42,181 nt of DNA from an uncultured Alphaproteobacteria bacterium. Its GTDB lineage: Bacteria > Pseudomonadota > Alphaproteobacteria > Rhodobacterales > Rhodobacteraceae. This document shows positions 22,610-30,928 of this stretch, piece by piece. Every line of letters starts with the position of its first letter. Position 1 is the stretch's first letter. The position numbers and the translations under genes were made by a program. Location: NCBI GenBank assembly GCA_902531755.1, contig CACAFI010000014.1, positions 1 to 42,181 of the forward strand, read 5' to 3'. The notes beneath the pieces are model-generated. The model worked only from the letters and a program-made list of their open reading frames with translations. It searched no databases and was not told the origin of the DNA.

Positions 22610-23365
22610 CGACATTTGTTCAACCGCTTCTTTGATTAATTCAAGACAGTCCGGAGTTGAGAATCTGTGATCTATGCCTTTTATAATTTGAAGACGTATA
22701 TCATCGCTATTTAATATTTTCAATATCTCGATACTCGTAGAGAGAGGCACATCATTATCGAGAGACCCATGAAAAAGCCTGACCGGACATTTTATGATTT
22801 GCTCCTGAGTCAAGACTAAATGTTTGTTTCCATCTTCAATTAATTTTTGAGTAATTATTAGGGGTTGTTCAAAATATTCAGAATGAAAAGATAGTTTCCT
22901 CGTATTTTTTAGCTCTTGTCTTTGCTGTTTGGAGAGATTATTTTTAGTATATTTAGCGGTAAAATCGGGCGCGGCTGCTATACCAATAATTCCGGCAACC
23001 TTTTGGGGGTACGATTTTGCAAATAATAGTGATATCCAACCTCCAAGCGAGGATCCAACCAAAATCTGAGGACCAGATGTATGCTCGATAATTATATTTT
23101 TTGTATCTTCAAGCCAATCTGAAATTGACATATCTTCGAACCTTCCTGATGAAGCTCCATGCCCTCTGTAGTCAAATCTTAAAAAATCTCTTTTGTTTTT
23201 TTCTGCCCACTTAGAAAGATAAATGGCTTTTGTCCCTTCTTTGTCTGATTTTAAACCGCTCAAAAATACAACACCTGGTGATTTTTTTCCTTTTTTGTCA
23301 CCAATAACTTGTGAAAAGGCTAGTTTTTGTACATTATCGAGTCTATGAAAGTGTGTTTTACTCAT
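22601..23365 (-). CDS. Alpha/beta hydrolase
   Basis: Alpha/beta-hydrolase of 254 aa with the nucleophile elbow LVGSSLGGWISLLFA (GxSxG, Ser about 104). It also has FLSGLKSDKEGTKA (oxyanion/entry region), RFDYRGHGASSG, an acid-strand Asp in FHGSLDNDVPL and the catalytic His in GIDHRFSTPD. No signal peptide, so cytoplasmic. It resembles the carboxylesterase-like hydrolases common in Rhodobacterales. It is divergent from the glycosyltransferase with about 50 nt between starts. Substrate unknown. Confidence 0.88.
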   Translation of the reverse strand: MSKTHFHRLDNVQKLAFSQVIGDKKGKKSPGVVFLSGLKSDKEGTKAIYLSKWAEKNKRDFLRFDYRGHGASSGRFEDMSISDWLEDTKNIIIEHTSGPQILVGSSLGGWISLLFAKSYPQKVAGIIGIAAAPDFTAKYTKNNLSKQQRQELKNTRKLSFHSEYFEQPLIITQKLIEDGNKHLVLTQEQIIKCPVRLFHGSLDNDVPLSTSIEILKILNSDDIRLQIIKGIDHRFSTPDCLELIKEAVEQMSLA

Positions 23366-23416
23366 ATCTTTATTCTATTTGTTTTCTATAATATTTGACC
23401 AGATAATTACACAGCC

Positions 23417-24568
23417 ATGAACATTCTTCAACTTCTAACCAGCCTACATGATGAGATTTCGATTAGAGCAATTGCTGCTTATTCAAAAATATTGAAAGAT
23501 AACGATTGTAATTCATATGTTTTCGCTCCCCTAGGCAGAGAATTATCATATTTTAAGCGATGGGGTGCTGAAATTGCCAGTCAAAGTGCTACTTCGGCAG
23601 ATATTGTTTATTACAAAGCTATCATCAAAGAAATTTGTAAGATAGTGTCATCAAAATCCATAGCCACAATACATGTATATGACATGGCAGGCTATAAAGC
23701 TGCATTGCAGGTTAGCAAAAGCTGTCGTATCAAAATAATATTTTCTTTACTAAAAGCCACATCAGAAGAAACTGTAATAGGTCTTTTAAACAAGACCATA
23801 TTTGGAGAATTCATACCTCGAGTAACTACTCTGGTACCCAGCAAAACAGCTTACAAAGAACTACTTACCAAGTATTCTAGAAAAAACATAGATTTGTTTT
23901 ATGTTCCAGTACCTGTAGATTTCACAATATTTGACGAAAAGAAAATTAGCCAAGAAAGAACTATCTCTTTAGCAACCCAATGGGGCATGCTTGAGAAACC
24001 AAGACACATAATTTTTACTAAAGCCTATTTTCATTCAAAAAAATGGCAAAATCAGATAATAAAATTATCGGCCAATCTAGAGAAACTACCAGAAAATATA
24101 AGACCTTATATTGTAGTTTTAAAAAATAGAGCAAATAATAAACAAGTAAGTGAATTTGAAGAAAAATACTTTAAAAATAGGAATAGTGTTTTATGCCTGA
24201 TGGATGAGCTAACTGATTTAGAAGCCGGCCTCAAACTATCAACTATATACTTAGAACTAAATAATAAAAACGAGTTCTACTCTTTAGATATACTGAATGC
24301 TTTAGCGATGGCTAATACAGTAGTGAGTTGGCAAAATTCTATAAATAAAGAACTTGTACCTGACGAATTTCATGACTACCTGACCGTAAATGGCGATATA
24401 AAGAAACTTACACAAAATTTGACCGACCTACTAAGGATGAATTCGAGAAAAAGGGATTTTACTGGACGAACAGGCCGTAATTATGTAATAAACAATTTCA
24501 ATATGAAAAATATGGAAGAGCTATTAATTGATGCATATAGGACTTTATCTTTTAGTAAAGCAAGTTAA
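23417..24568 (+). CDS. GT-B glycosyltransferase (GT4-like)
   Basis: A 383-aa protein with GT-B architecture. The N-terminal Rossmann half starts [13 protein letters not shown] and contains [16 protein letters not shown]. The linker [11 protein letters not shown] and [14 protein letters not shown] (the GT4-type N/VP-G-D turn) is followed by a C-terminal half with [20 protein letters not shown], corresponding to the EGFG/E-A-A region of GT4 enzymes. Donor and acceptor are unknown; an envelope sugar is likely. The weaker conservation of the EX7E motif leaves some doubt about activity. It ends 11 nt before thrS, so they may be co-transcribed. Confidence 0.75.
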   Translation: MNILQLLTSLHDEISIRAIAAYSKILKDNDCNSYVFAPLGRELSYFKRWGAEIASQSATSADIVYYKAIIKEICKIVSSKSIATIHVYDMAGYKAALQVSKSCRIKIIFSLLKATSEETVIGLLNKTIFGEFIPRVTTLVPSKTAYKELLTKYSRKNIDLFYVPVPVDFTIFDEKKISQERTISLATQWGMLEKPRHIIFTKAYFHSKKWQNQIIKLSANLEKLPENIRPYIVVLKNRANNKQVSEFEEKYFKNRNSVLCLMDELTDLEAGLKLSTIYLELNNKNEFYSLDILNALAMANTVVSWQNSINKELVPDEFHDYLTVNGDIKKLTQNLTDLLRMNSRKRDFTGRTGRNYVINNFNMKNMEELLIDAYRTLSFSKAS

Positions 24569-24579
24569 AGAAGTATAGA

Positions 24580-26574
24580 GTGAGTTTAAATCTGACTGAA
24601 GACACAGAAATAGCTATTGAACTTTCCGATGGATCCCTAAGAAAGTACCATTTTGGCATAACTGGTTTTGAATTAGCAAAAGAAATATCATCATCTCTTG
24701 CAAAAAGATCAATTGCTTGTTCTGTAAATGGTAACTTGACTGACCTTTCAACCAAACTTACGAATGATTGTTCTATAACAATACATACTATTAATGATAC
24801 AGAAGTAGCACTCGAATTAATTAGACATGATTGTGCCCATATCTTAGCTAGGGCTGTTCAAGAGATATGGCCAAATGTAAAAGTAACTATAGGTCCAGTT
24901 ATCCAAGATGGTTTCTATTATGACTTTGATAAAGATGAACCTTTTTCTGAGAATGATATAGAAAAGATTGAATTGTTGATGAAGTCAATAATTGAAAAAA
25001 AAGACCCTGTGAAAAAAGAAACATGGGATCGTGCTAGAGCCCTAAAGTTTTACAAAGAAAGAAACGAGCCTTACAAAGTCGAGCTAGTTCAAGATATTCC
25101 AACGGGTGAAGATATAAAAATGTACTGGCACGGAGATTGGCAAGATCTCTGCAGAGGGCCGCATTTAGCTCATACAGGACAGGTGCCTGCTGACGCTTTC
25201 AAACTTACAAGAGTTGCCGGTGCTTATTGGAAAGGTGATAGCAAGAATAAAATGCTTCAGCGAATATATGGAGTAGCTTTTAGAAGCAAAGAGGAACTGA
25301 AGCAGTATTTTTTCAGACAAGAAGAAGCCGAAAGGAGAGATCATAGAAAACTTGGAAGAGAAATGGAGTTGTTTCATCTTCAAGAGGAGGCTACTGGCAG
25401 TATTTTTTGGCATCCAAAAGGGTGGAAGTTATACTCTACATTACAAGAATATATGACTAGAAAACTTGAACATAATGGTTATTTAGAGGTAAAAACACCG
25501 CAAATCGTAGATAGAAGACTTTGGGAAAAATCAGGGCACTGGGATAAATTTAGGGAAAATATGTTCATAGTTGAGGTAGATGAACAAGAAAAAACACCAA
25601 GAATAAATGCTTTAAAACCAATGAACTGCCCATGTCATGTTCAAATTTATAATCAGGGTTTAAAATCTTATAGAGACCTTCCCTTACGAATGGCGGAGTT
25701 TGGAGCTTGCCATAGGAATGAGCCTTCTGGAGCATTACATGGTCTAATGAGAGTAAGAGCTTTTTTACAAGATGACGCTCATATCTTTTGCACTGAACAG
25801 CAAATAGAAAGTGAAACAAAAAGGTTTATAGATCTTTTATCTGTAATTTATGAAGAACTGGGGTTCGAGGAGTTTAAGATAAAATTTTCTGATAGGCCAG
25901 AAAATAGGGCTGGTAATGATCAAGTTTGGGATCGCGCTGAACAAGCGTTAAAAAAGGCGACAAAAATGGCAGGTTACGACTACATGATAAATAAGGGTGA
26001 AGGAGCTTTTTATGGTCCTAAGCTAGAATTTGTATTAACGGATGCATTGGGCAGAGATTGGCAATGTGGAACGCTACAAGTCGACTTTGTTTTGCCAGAC
26101 AGATTGGGATCTACCTACATAAACGATATGGGAGAAAAACAAACACCGGTGATGTTACATAGAGCAATTCTTGGGTCTTTTGAGAGGTTTATTGGAATTT
26201 TGCTTGAAAACACAACTGGCAGACTTCCCCTCTGGCTCGCTCCAACACAAATTGTAATTGCCTCGATAACAACAAATATGGACAACTATATTAATGAAAT
26301 AGCCAGCTCATTTAAAAACGTGGGTTTGAGATGTAAGGTTGACAATAGAAACGAAAAAATCAATTACAAAATCAGAGAGCATTCCCTGTCAAAAGTCCCT
26401 ATAATTGCTGTCGTAGGAGAAAAAGAAGTCAAAACCCGCTCCGTAAACGTAAGGCGACTAGGGCAGAAGGTTTCAAAAACAATTTCTTTGAATGATGCTA
26501 TCAAAGAGTTCTCTATGGAAGCTACACCACCAGACCTAAGAGAAAATAGAAATAAGATTGTCGTAAACAAATAA
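24580..26574 (+). CDS. thrS: Threonyl-tRNA synthetase
   Basis: Charges tRNA-Thr. At 664 aa it is the usual bacterial length. The N-terminal TGS domain (1-62, [13 protein letters not shown]) is followed by the editing domain with [10 protein letters not shown] and [16 protein letters not shown] (Zn/editing cysteine). The class II core has [10 protein letters not shown] (Zn Cys), [15 protein letters not shown] (motif 2), [10 protein letters not shown] and [15 protein letters not shown] (motif 3), then an anticodon-binding domain. The start is GTG 24580; only a weak AAAGAAG precedes it. The upstream gene is a glycosyltransferase and there is no leader of the E. coli thrS operator type. The tRNA-Thr lies nearby but is transcribed oppositely. 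Confidence 0.98.
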   Translation: MSLNLTEDTEIAIELSDGSLRKYHFGITGFELAKEISSSLAKRSIACSVNGNLTDLSTKLTNDCSITIHTINDTEVALELIRHDCAHILARAVQEIWPNVKVTIGPVIQDGFYYDFDKDEPFSENDIEKIELLMKSIIEKKDPVKKETWDRARALKFYKERNEPYKVELVQDIPTGEDIKMYWHGDWQDLCRGPHLAHTGQVPADAFKLTRVAGAYWKGDSKNKMLQRIYGVAFRSKEELKQYFFRQEEAERRDHRKLGREMELFHLQEEATGSIFWHPKGWKLYSTLQEYMTRKLEHNGYLEVKTPQIVDRRLWEKSGHWDKFRENMFIVEVDEQEKTPRINALKPMNCPCHVQIYNQGLKSYRDLPLRMAEFGACHRNEPSGALHGLMRVRAFLQDDAHIFCTEQQIESETKRFIDLLSVIYEELGFEEFKIKFSDRPENRAGNDQVWDRAEQALKKATKMAGYDYMINKGEGAFYGPKLEFVLTDALGRDWQCGTLQVDFVLPDRLGSTYINDMGEKQTPVMLHRAILGSFERFIGILLENTTGRLPLWLAPTQIVIASITTNMDNYINEIASSFKNVGLRCKVDNRNEKINYKIREHSLSKVPIIAVVGEKEVKTRSVNVRRLGQKVSKTISLNDAIKEFSMEATPPDLRENRNKIVVNK

Positions 26575-26593
26575 ACAAAACTAATTCAATAAA

Positions 26594-26606
26594 AAGGAGC
26601 TTGAAA
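26594..26606 (+). promoter_or_regulatory. Ribosome-binding site deciding a non-AUG infC start
   Basis: AAGGAG (26594-26599) is spaced 6 nt from ATC 26606, the ideal spacing, while the next ATG at 26627 has its own AAGGAG at a looser 10 nt. The site suggests two possible starts, with the rare AUC as the conserved one. Confidence 0.6.
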
Positions 26607-27151
26607 TCGTAAGGAGACATCAGGAAATGACCTCGGGGCAAAAGGAAGTGGCGACTCGAGTGAATGCATCAATTATATGCAAAGAAGTTCGTCTAATCGA
26701 TGCAGACGGAAATATGGTAGGAATTGTAAGTCCGGAGGATGCAAACATCATGGCAAGCGAGGCGGGCCTGGATCTTGTTGAGATATCTCCCAATGCTACG
26801 CCTCCAGTTTGTAAGATCATGGACTTTGGTAAGTTTAAATATGATCAACAAAAAAGAGAAGCGGAAGCAAGAAAAAAGCAAAAAACAATTGAACTTAAGG
26901 AAATAAAGTTCAGACCTAATACCGATAAACATGATTATGAAGTCAAGATGCGTTCCGTTACAAAGTTTCTTGAGAATGGAGATAAAGTGAAAATAACGCT
27001 TAGGTTCAGGGGTAGAGAGATGGCTCATCAAGAATTGGGTGCAGAATTAATGGAAAGGGTAGTATTAGACACTGCCCACCTTGGCAAACCGGATGTCATT
27101 CCCAAAGTTGAGGGGAGGCAAATGATAATGATAATATACCCTAACACCTAG
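26606..27151 (+). CDS. infC: Translation initiation factor IF-3, probably AUC-initiated
   Basis: IF-3 prevents premature joining of ribosomal subunits and checks start codons. Seen: the N-domain ([38 protein letters not shown]), a Lys-rich linker ([14 protein letters not shown]) and the C-domain ([34 protein letters not shown]). AUC 26606 has AAGGAG ending 6 nt before it and gives the N-terminus (M)[10 protein letters not shown], which aligns with the (M)ARRP start of other alphaproteobacterial IF-3 as I remember them. ATG 26627 is in frame with a second AAGGAG 10 nt upstream, giving 174 aa. infC commonly uses AUU or AUC and is autoregulated through that choice. It lies 31 nt after thrS. Confidence 0.95.
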   Translation: MVRRHQEMTSGQKEVATRVNASIICKEVRLIDADGNMVGIVSPEDANIMASEAGLDLVEISPNATPPVCKIMDFGKFKYDQQKREAEARKKQKTIELKEIKFRPNTDKHDYEVKMRSVTKFLENGDKVKITLRFRGREMAHQELGAELMERVVLDTAHLGKPDVIPKVEGRQMIMIIYPNT

Positions 27152-27166
27152 CTAAGCTAGTTTTTT
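27148..27166 (+). terminator. Hairpin plus T6 overlapping the infC stop
   Basis: CTAGC-TAA-GCTAG followed by TTTTTT begins at the infC stop codon. The stem is only 5 bp, so termination is probably partial and the acyltransferase gene 34 nt after infC may still be read through. Confidence 0.5.
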
Positions 27167-27185
27167 GATGTAGATTGAAATAGAA

Positions 27186-28031
27186 ATGCTCCGTCAGTTC
27201 CTTGAGATAATACCCTTCTATTTACTGATCACAATTTTGAAAATTTTACCTTTTGAAAAACGAGTTTATTGGGGAGGACAGCTTTGCAAATTTATATTAC
27301 CTTGGGTTAGCAAATTCTATAAAAGAGTCGACTTTAATCTAAGGATTGTGTATCCAAATATGTCGTATCGTAAAAGGGAAGAGTTCATAAAAGAAAACTC
27401 AAAAATGATTGGTAAAAGTTTTATTGAGCTTATGTTTAATAAAGAATTTCAAAAACGTAGTCATAAAATAAAATATAAAAAAAAAGAATTAAACCCACTT
27501 ATTGAAGCAAAAAATTCTGGCCGACCGATAATAGTTATATCTGGGCATATTGGCTCCTGGGAAGCAGTCAGAGCAGTGCTAAATGATAATGGGCTAACAT
27601 CTGGAGCGCTTTATCAGCGAAACAGAAATATGTTTTATGAACGACTCCATTTAAGTGCCATTAAAGAGGGAGGTGAACCCATACTTGAAGTAGGCACTTC
27701 TGGAACTAGGAAAATGATTTCCTTGATTAGGTCAGGAGGAGTGATAGCTCTAATGATCGATCAAGCCGTAAAGGAAGGTAATTATTTTCAATTTCTAGGT
27801 AAACCTGCTAAGACCTCTACATCAATTGCTGAAATGACACTAAAGTATAATGCTTTACTAATACCCGCATATGGTATCAGAACCGATGGTGATTTCATTG
27901 AGGTTAGCTTTGATAAACCCATAAAGCCCGACACAGTATATTCTATGACAAAAAATATGAATATTAGCCTAGAGAGACGGGTTAATGCGCACCCCACCCA
28001 ATGGTACTGGCCGCATCGGCGTTGGAAGTAA
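27186..28031 (+). CDS. Lysophospholipid/lipid A-type acyltransferase (LpxL/HtrB family)
   Basis: A 281-aa membrane-associated acyltransferase. The catalytic motif HIGSWE (His121, Glu126, HX4E) follows GRPIIVISG, with LYQRNRNM, GGVIALMIDQAVKEG and a final TQWYWPHRRWK typical of LpxL/LpxM-like enzymes. A hydrophobic N-terminal helix (IIPFYLLITILKILPF) anchors it to the inner membrane. It would transfer an acyl chain to a lipid A precursor or another lysolipid. ATG 27186 follows infC closely. A hairpin sits 3 nt after its stop. Lipid substrate not decidable. Confidence 0.88.
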   Translation: MLRQFLEIIPFYLLITILKILPFEKRVYWGGQLCKFILPWVSKFYKRVDFNLRIVYPNMSYRKREEFIKENSKMIGKSFIELMFNKEFQKRSHKIKYKKKELNPLIEAKNSGRPIIVISGHIGSWEAVRAVLNDNGLTSGALYQRNRNMFYERLHLSAIKEGGEPILEVGTSGTRKMISLIRSGGVIALMIDQAVKEGNYFQFLGKPAKTSTSIAEMTLKYNALLIPAYGIRTDGDFIEVSFDKPIKPDTVYSMTKNMNISLERRVNAHPTQWYWPHRRWK

Positions 28032-28033
28032 AA

Positions 28034-28063
28034 GGCTCCGAATATAGCTTTTTACTCGGAGCC
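28034..28063 (-). terminator. GC-rich hairpin between convergent acyltransferase and lipoprotein genes
   Basis: GGCTCCGA (28034-28041) pairs with TCGGAGCC (28056-28063), loop 14 nt. On the minus strand the stem is followed by TTTTACTT, so it mainly serves the lipoprotein gene; it may also stop plus-strand transcription just past the acyltransferase. Confidence 0.6.
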
Positions 28064-28087
28064 AAACGACAACTATAAGTTTGATGC

Positions 28088-28207
28088 TTAACTACATCCT
28101 CCAGTCTTGGAACAAGACACTGCATCTGGAGATACTGTTGGTGCTTCACAACCGGCGACAAAAAGCCCGCCGACTGCTAGAGCAAAAAGTAAAAAATATT
28201 TCTTCAT
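28088..28207 (-). CDS. Very small lipoprotein, 39 aa
   Basis: MKKYFLLFALAVGGLFVAGC is a complete lipoprotein signal with lipobox FVAGC. The mature part is only about 20 residues and has two more cysteines (VSCSKTGGCS). I start at ATG 28207, which has GAGGAA upstream; in-frame codons further up would hide the signal peptide. A terminator hairpin follows. Short entericidin-like and alphaproteobacterial small lipoproteins have similar build. Function unknown. Confidence 0.75.
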   Translation of the reverse strand: MKKYFLLFALAVGGLFVAGCEAPTVSPDAVSCSKTGGCS

Positions 28208-28361
28208 AACACTATTCCTCAAATCTGATTGTTTTATACAAGCTACCATATAGATGGATAGTCGATCAATCAAAAAACTTATTGCGCATTTCTTATTTTA
28301 ATTAACTTTTTTTATTTTTGTGGTACTTTGATAACACAAACATTCATTAAATAAGTAGTTT

Positions 28362-28856
28362 ATGGAAATAATGATTTTTAGTTCTTGGAAAAATAGAAAA
28401 GCAAATTCTGATAAGACGAAATCATTTACGAAAGAGTCGGTTAAAGAGGAGAGTACAAACATTTTTTCTGAAAGTAGCTCTAATATCAGCTCATCGCCAT
28501 CACTATTAGGGAGAGAGATTAAAATAATTGGAAAAATATCTTCAAAAGGGGCTCTTCAATTAGATGGGGTTCTCGAAGGAGAAATAACAGCGTCAAAGTT
28601 AGTTATTGAAAAATCAGCAAAAGTGGTTGGTTCTGTTAATTCTGATGATCTAGTTATCAAAGGCAGAATAATTGGTCCAGTGTATGGAAAAAAAGTGAGA
28701 TTTGGTTCGTCAGCAAGAGTAGAGGGAGATACTTTTCATGAAACAATCGCTATTGAGGACGGAGCCTACTACGAGGGTTCTATAAGACGACATACCAGCG
28801 AGCCTGTTACATCCAATGACTTACTCAAAGATAATCTTGCCAAAAGCAGTAAATAA
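28362..28856 (+). CDS. Bactofilin (first of two)
   Basis: A 164-aa polymer-forming cytoskeletal protein. The central bactofilin beta-helix spans about 48-145 (GREIKIIGKISSKGALQLDG, then LEGEITASKLVIEKSAKV and GPVYGKKVRFGSSARVEGD), flanked by a polar Ser/Lys-rich N-terminal tail and a C-terminal tail. Bactofilins polymerise without nucleotide, often at the membrane, and recruit cell-wall enzymes. It is followed by a convergent secreted repeat protein. A second bactofilin lies at 34.8-35.2 kb beside an MltG-type enzyme. Confidence 0.9.
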   Translation: MEIMIFSSWKNRKANSDKTKSFTKESVKEESTNIFSESSSNISSSPSLLGREIKIIGKISSKGALQLDGVLEGEITASKLVIEKSAKVVGSVNSDDLVIKGRIIGPVYGKKVRFGSSARVEGDTFHETIAIEDGAYYEGSIRRHTSEPVTSNDLLKDNLAKSSK

Positions 28857-28876
28857 GGTCAAGAAAACTTGGTGAG

Positions 28877-30073
28877 TTAGTTAGAAACTCTTCTTATAAG
28901 AACATTTCCAACGGGTACATTGTTAACATTCTCTATAATTCTTGTTGGTTGGCTATGCAGAACTGTTTCAACACCAAACCTGTCAACTAATGTTGCCTTA
29001 ACCCTAACTTGGCTTCCAACTACTGTCTGATCTAGGTTTAACCTTTTTGTATTCTCCCCTGTTAGAGAAACCCAATTTCTTCCATCTCTACTTCGTTCCC
29101 AAGCAACATCGATCGATGCTATGCCATCATCATCAGAAAGAGAGTCGGTTCGTGCCTCCAATACAGCACCTTCCTTCTCCTCACCGATAATAACGACATC
29201 GCCTAGCACAGGATCGTCGACATTTCTTACTGCTTCACTCTCGTTCGAGTAGATAACCTCTCTATTGTCAAAACCGTCAATGTATTCAACACGTACACGA
29301 TAAGTGTAAGAAACGTGTTCTTGCCTCAAATTCAAGACTTCGGTGTCATCTTCTGTGTAATTTTCCCAACCAGTGTTGGGAGAAGTTCGTTGCCACGTAA
29401 AATTAAAAGGACCCATACCATCCTCATCATACACATCAGAAACATCTAATATAAGCGCACTGTCCTCAGCGCTTTCGCCGGTAAGCCTTACTACACCAGT
29501 GGGCTTATCATTAACATTAATTACGGGGGTTGTGGCGGCAGAAGTTAAAGTTTCCAAGTTACCTTGCCCGTCCAAATACGTAAGCGCAACCCGCAAAGTT
29601 TTACCCACATGCTCTTGTCTAGGGGTGAACGACTGGTTTGTAGCACCAGGAATGTTTCTATAAGAGTTTCCATCATTCGAAATTTTCCAAACAACATTTA
29701 CTTCACCAATGCCATCCTTATCAATTATAGATGTGAGGTCTGCTATTAACGGTTCGTCTTCTAACACATCACCGGCACTATCTCCTCGCTCGGTACTTTT
29801 TTGATCAGAACCTGAGCTTTTCTCTTTATTTTTGCTAGTAGTTGCATCTTTATTGTCTTTTGCTATTGATTTTTGAGCATCTCCCCCGTCTCTCACTTCA
29901 CTGTCGTTTTTTGTTTTCTTTTGCTCAGTGGTAAAATTTTTCTTCAATTTTTCTAGCGTTTTGGGAGGAAACACTTCTTCATCAGAGCCTCCGGCAGATA
30001 CTGCAGACCTTAGTGAGAGCCCTAGCAATACCAAAACAACTAATGTTATCTTCAATAATAAGTTAATACGCAT
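28877..30073 (-). CDS. Secreted protein with three Ig-like repeats
   Basis: A 398-aa exported protein. It has a signal peptide (1-27, LKITLVVLVLLGLSLRSAVS), then a charged low-complexity stretch (about 40-103, rich in K, D, S, E). Three repeats of about 97 residues follow (about 104-189, 190-289, 290-390), each with D-DG-G, W-S-DG--W, VG---RV---Y-DG and a closing NVND-P-G. The repeat resembles Ig-like/cadherin-like units of large marine surface adhesins (calcium-binding Asp clusters are plausible). GGAGGGG precedes ATG 30073, so translation should be strong. It has no obvious surface anchor; the C-terminus ends soon after the third repeat. It is probably a periplasmic or outer-surface structural protein. 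Confidence 0.8.
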   Translation of the reverse strand: MRINLLLKITLVVLVLLGLSLRSAVSAGGSDEEVFPPKTLEKLKKNFTTEQKKTKNDSEVRDGGDAQKSIAKDNKDATTSKNKEKSSGSDQKSTERGDSAGDVLEDEPLIADLTSIIDKDGIGEVNVVWKISNDGNSYRNIPGATNQSFTPRQEHVGKTLRVALTYLDGQGNLETLTSAATTPVINVNDKPTGVVRLTGESAEDSALILDVSDVYDEDGMGPFNFTWQRTSPNTGWENYTEDDTEVLNLRQEHVSYTYRVRVEYIDGFDNREVIYSNESEAVRNVDDPVLGDVVIIGEEKEGAVLEARTDSLSDDDGIASIDVAWERSRDGRNWVSLTGENTKRLNLDQTVVGSQVRVKATLVDRFGVETVLHSQPTRIIENVNNVPVGNVLIRRVSN

Positions 30074-30397
30074 TACCCCTCCAAGCGAATACTGACAGTT
30101 TCATTATAATTTTTAGCACATTTTTATTTTTTTTATAGCAAAATAATAAAATTTTTGAAAATTGTTGCACATCTTCAACCACAATAGTCTTGAAATATTG
30201 AAACAACACTTGCGCTAGCACCTCTGATCCCTTAGTTGATTTTAGCCAAAAAACTTAATTGAGTTGATATAAAGCAAAAAAAATTGTATGTATATATGAC
30301 ATATATGACATAAAAAAATAAAGAGGCTAACTTTTGAGCAGCATAGGACGTTATTAAATAGCAGAATAAAAATCTGCAAAACAAATGGTGGTAAACT
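30074..30397. other. Divergent intergenic region
   Basis: These 324 bases separate the secreted repeat protein from the 138-aa gene and should carry both promoters. Very AT-rich; TATATGACA occurs twice in tandem with TATATGACATATATGACATA near 30292-30311. No gene or RNA recognised. Confidence 0.5.
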
Positions 30398-30814
30398 ATG
30401 CTTGAAAAAGAACTAAATGAACTTTCTGATGAAACAATATTGACGCTTTACAAATCGATTATTCCCTCAGCGTCAATAATTGAGTCAGTCAATAAAAAGC
30501 TTGAAAGACAGTCAGCTGAAGGAGCTTTGCGAAACAAAAAAGAGCTGAGTAAAAGAGATGACAACGATTTTAGAGCTGATAAAACCTTTTTGAACTTTCA
30601 AAGACATTTAATTGAATTGAAGTTACTATCCGTAAAAATACTCGAAGAAATTAATAAAAGAGACTTATATGAGTTAGATAGCTATAAAAGAAAGTCAGAG
30701 GAGATTGATTATGTGGAGTCTTGTTCTGATGCAGTCGACGCTTCACCAAATTTAACTTCCGTTCCTCAAGGGGCAGAAACATTGCCTTACTTAAATAGAG
30801 AAGCAAAATCTTAA
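30398..30814 (+). CDS. Hypothetical helical protein, 138 aa
   Basis: A charged, largely helical protein starting MLEKELNELSDETILTLYKS, with a polar Ser/Asp C-terminal tail. It has no signal peptide or membrane segment. GGTGG lies 8 nt before ATG 30398, supporting translation. It is followed 114 nt later by the CoA-transferase. No domain recognised. The sequence is not repetitive and codon use looks normal. Confidence 0.6.
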   Translation: MLEKELNELSDETILTLYKSIIPSASIIESVNKKLERQSAEGALRNKKELSKRDDNDFRADKTFLNFQRHLIELKLLSVKILEEINKRDLYELDSYKRKSEEIDYVESCSDAVDASPNLTSVPQGAETLPYLNREAKS

Positions 30815-30928
30815 CTCTATAGTGCTTTTTCAGTTTCTTTTTGAAGAAATTGTGTAAAAGTTGATAATTTATTTCGGGGAACCTCTTTCTGTGATTTTCC
30901 TTTTTAGAAACTATATTGGAATTTTTCA

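Noticed and set aside
22282-24580. T-box or E. coli-like thrS operator linking tRNA-Thr and thrS
   Set aside because: T-boxes are not expected in Proteobacteria, only 11 nt separate thrS from the gene before it, and no tRNA-like stems are visible there.
30290-30315. CRISPR-like or tandem repeat TATATGACATATATGACATA
   Set aside because: Only two short AT-rich units, no spacers, no cas genes; likely promoter-region composition.
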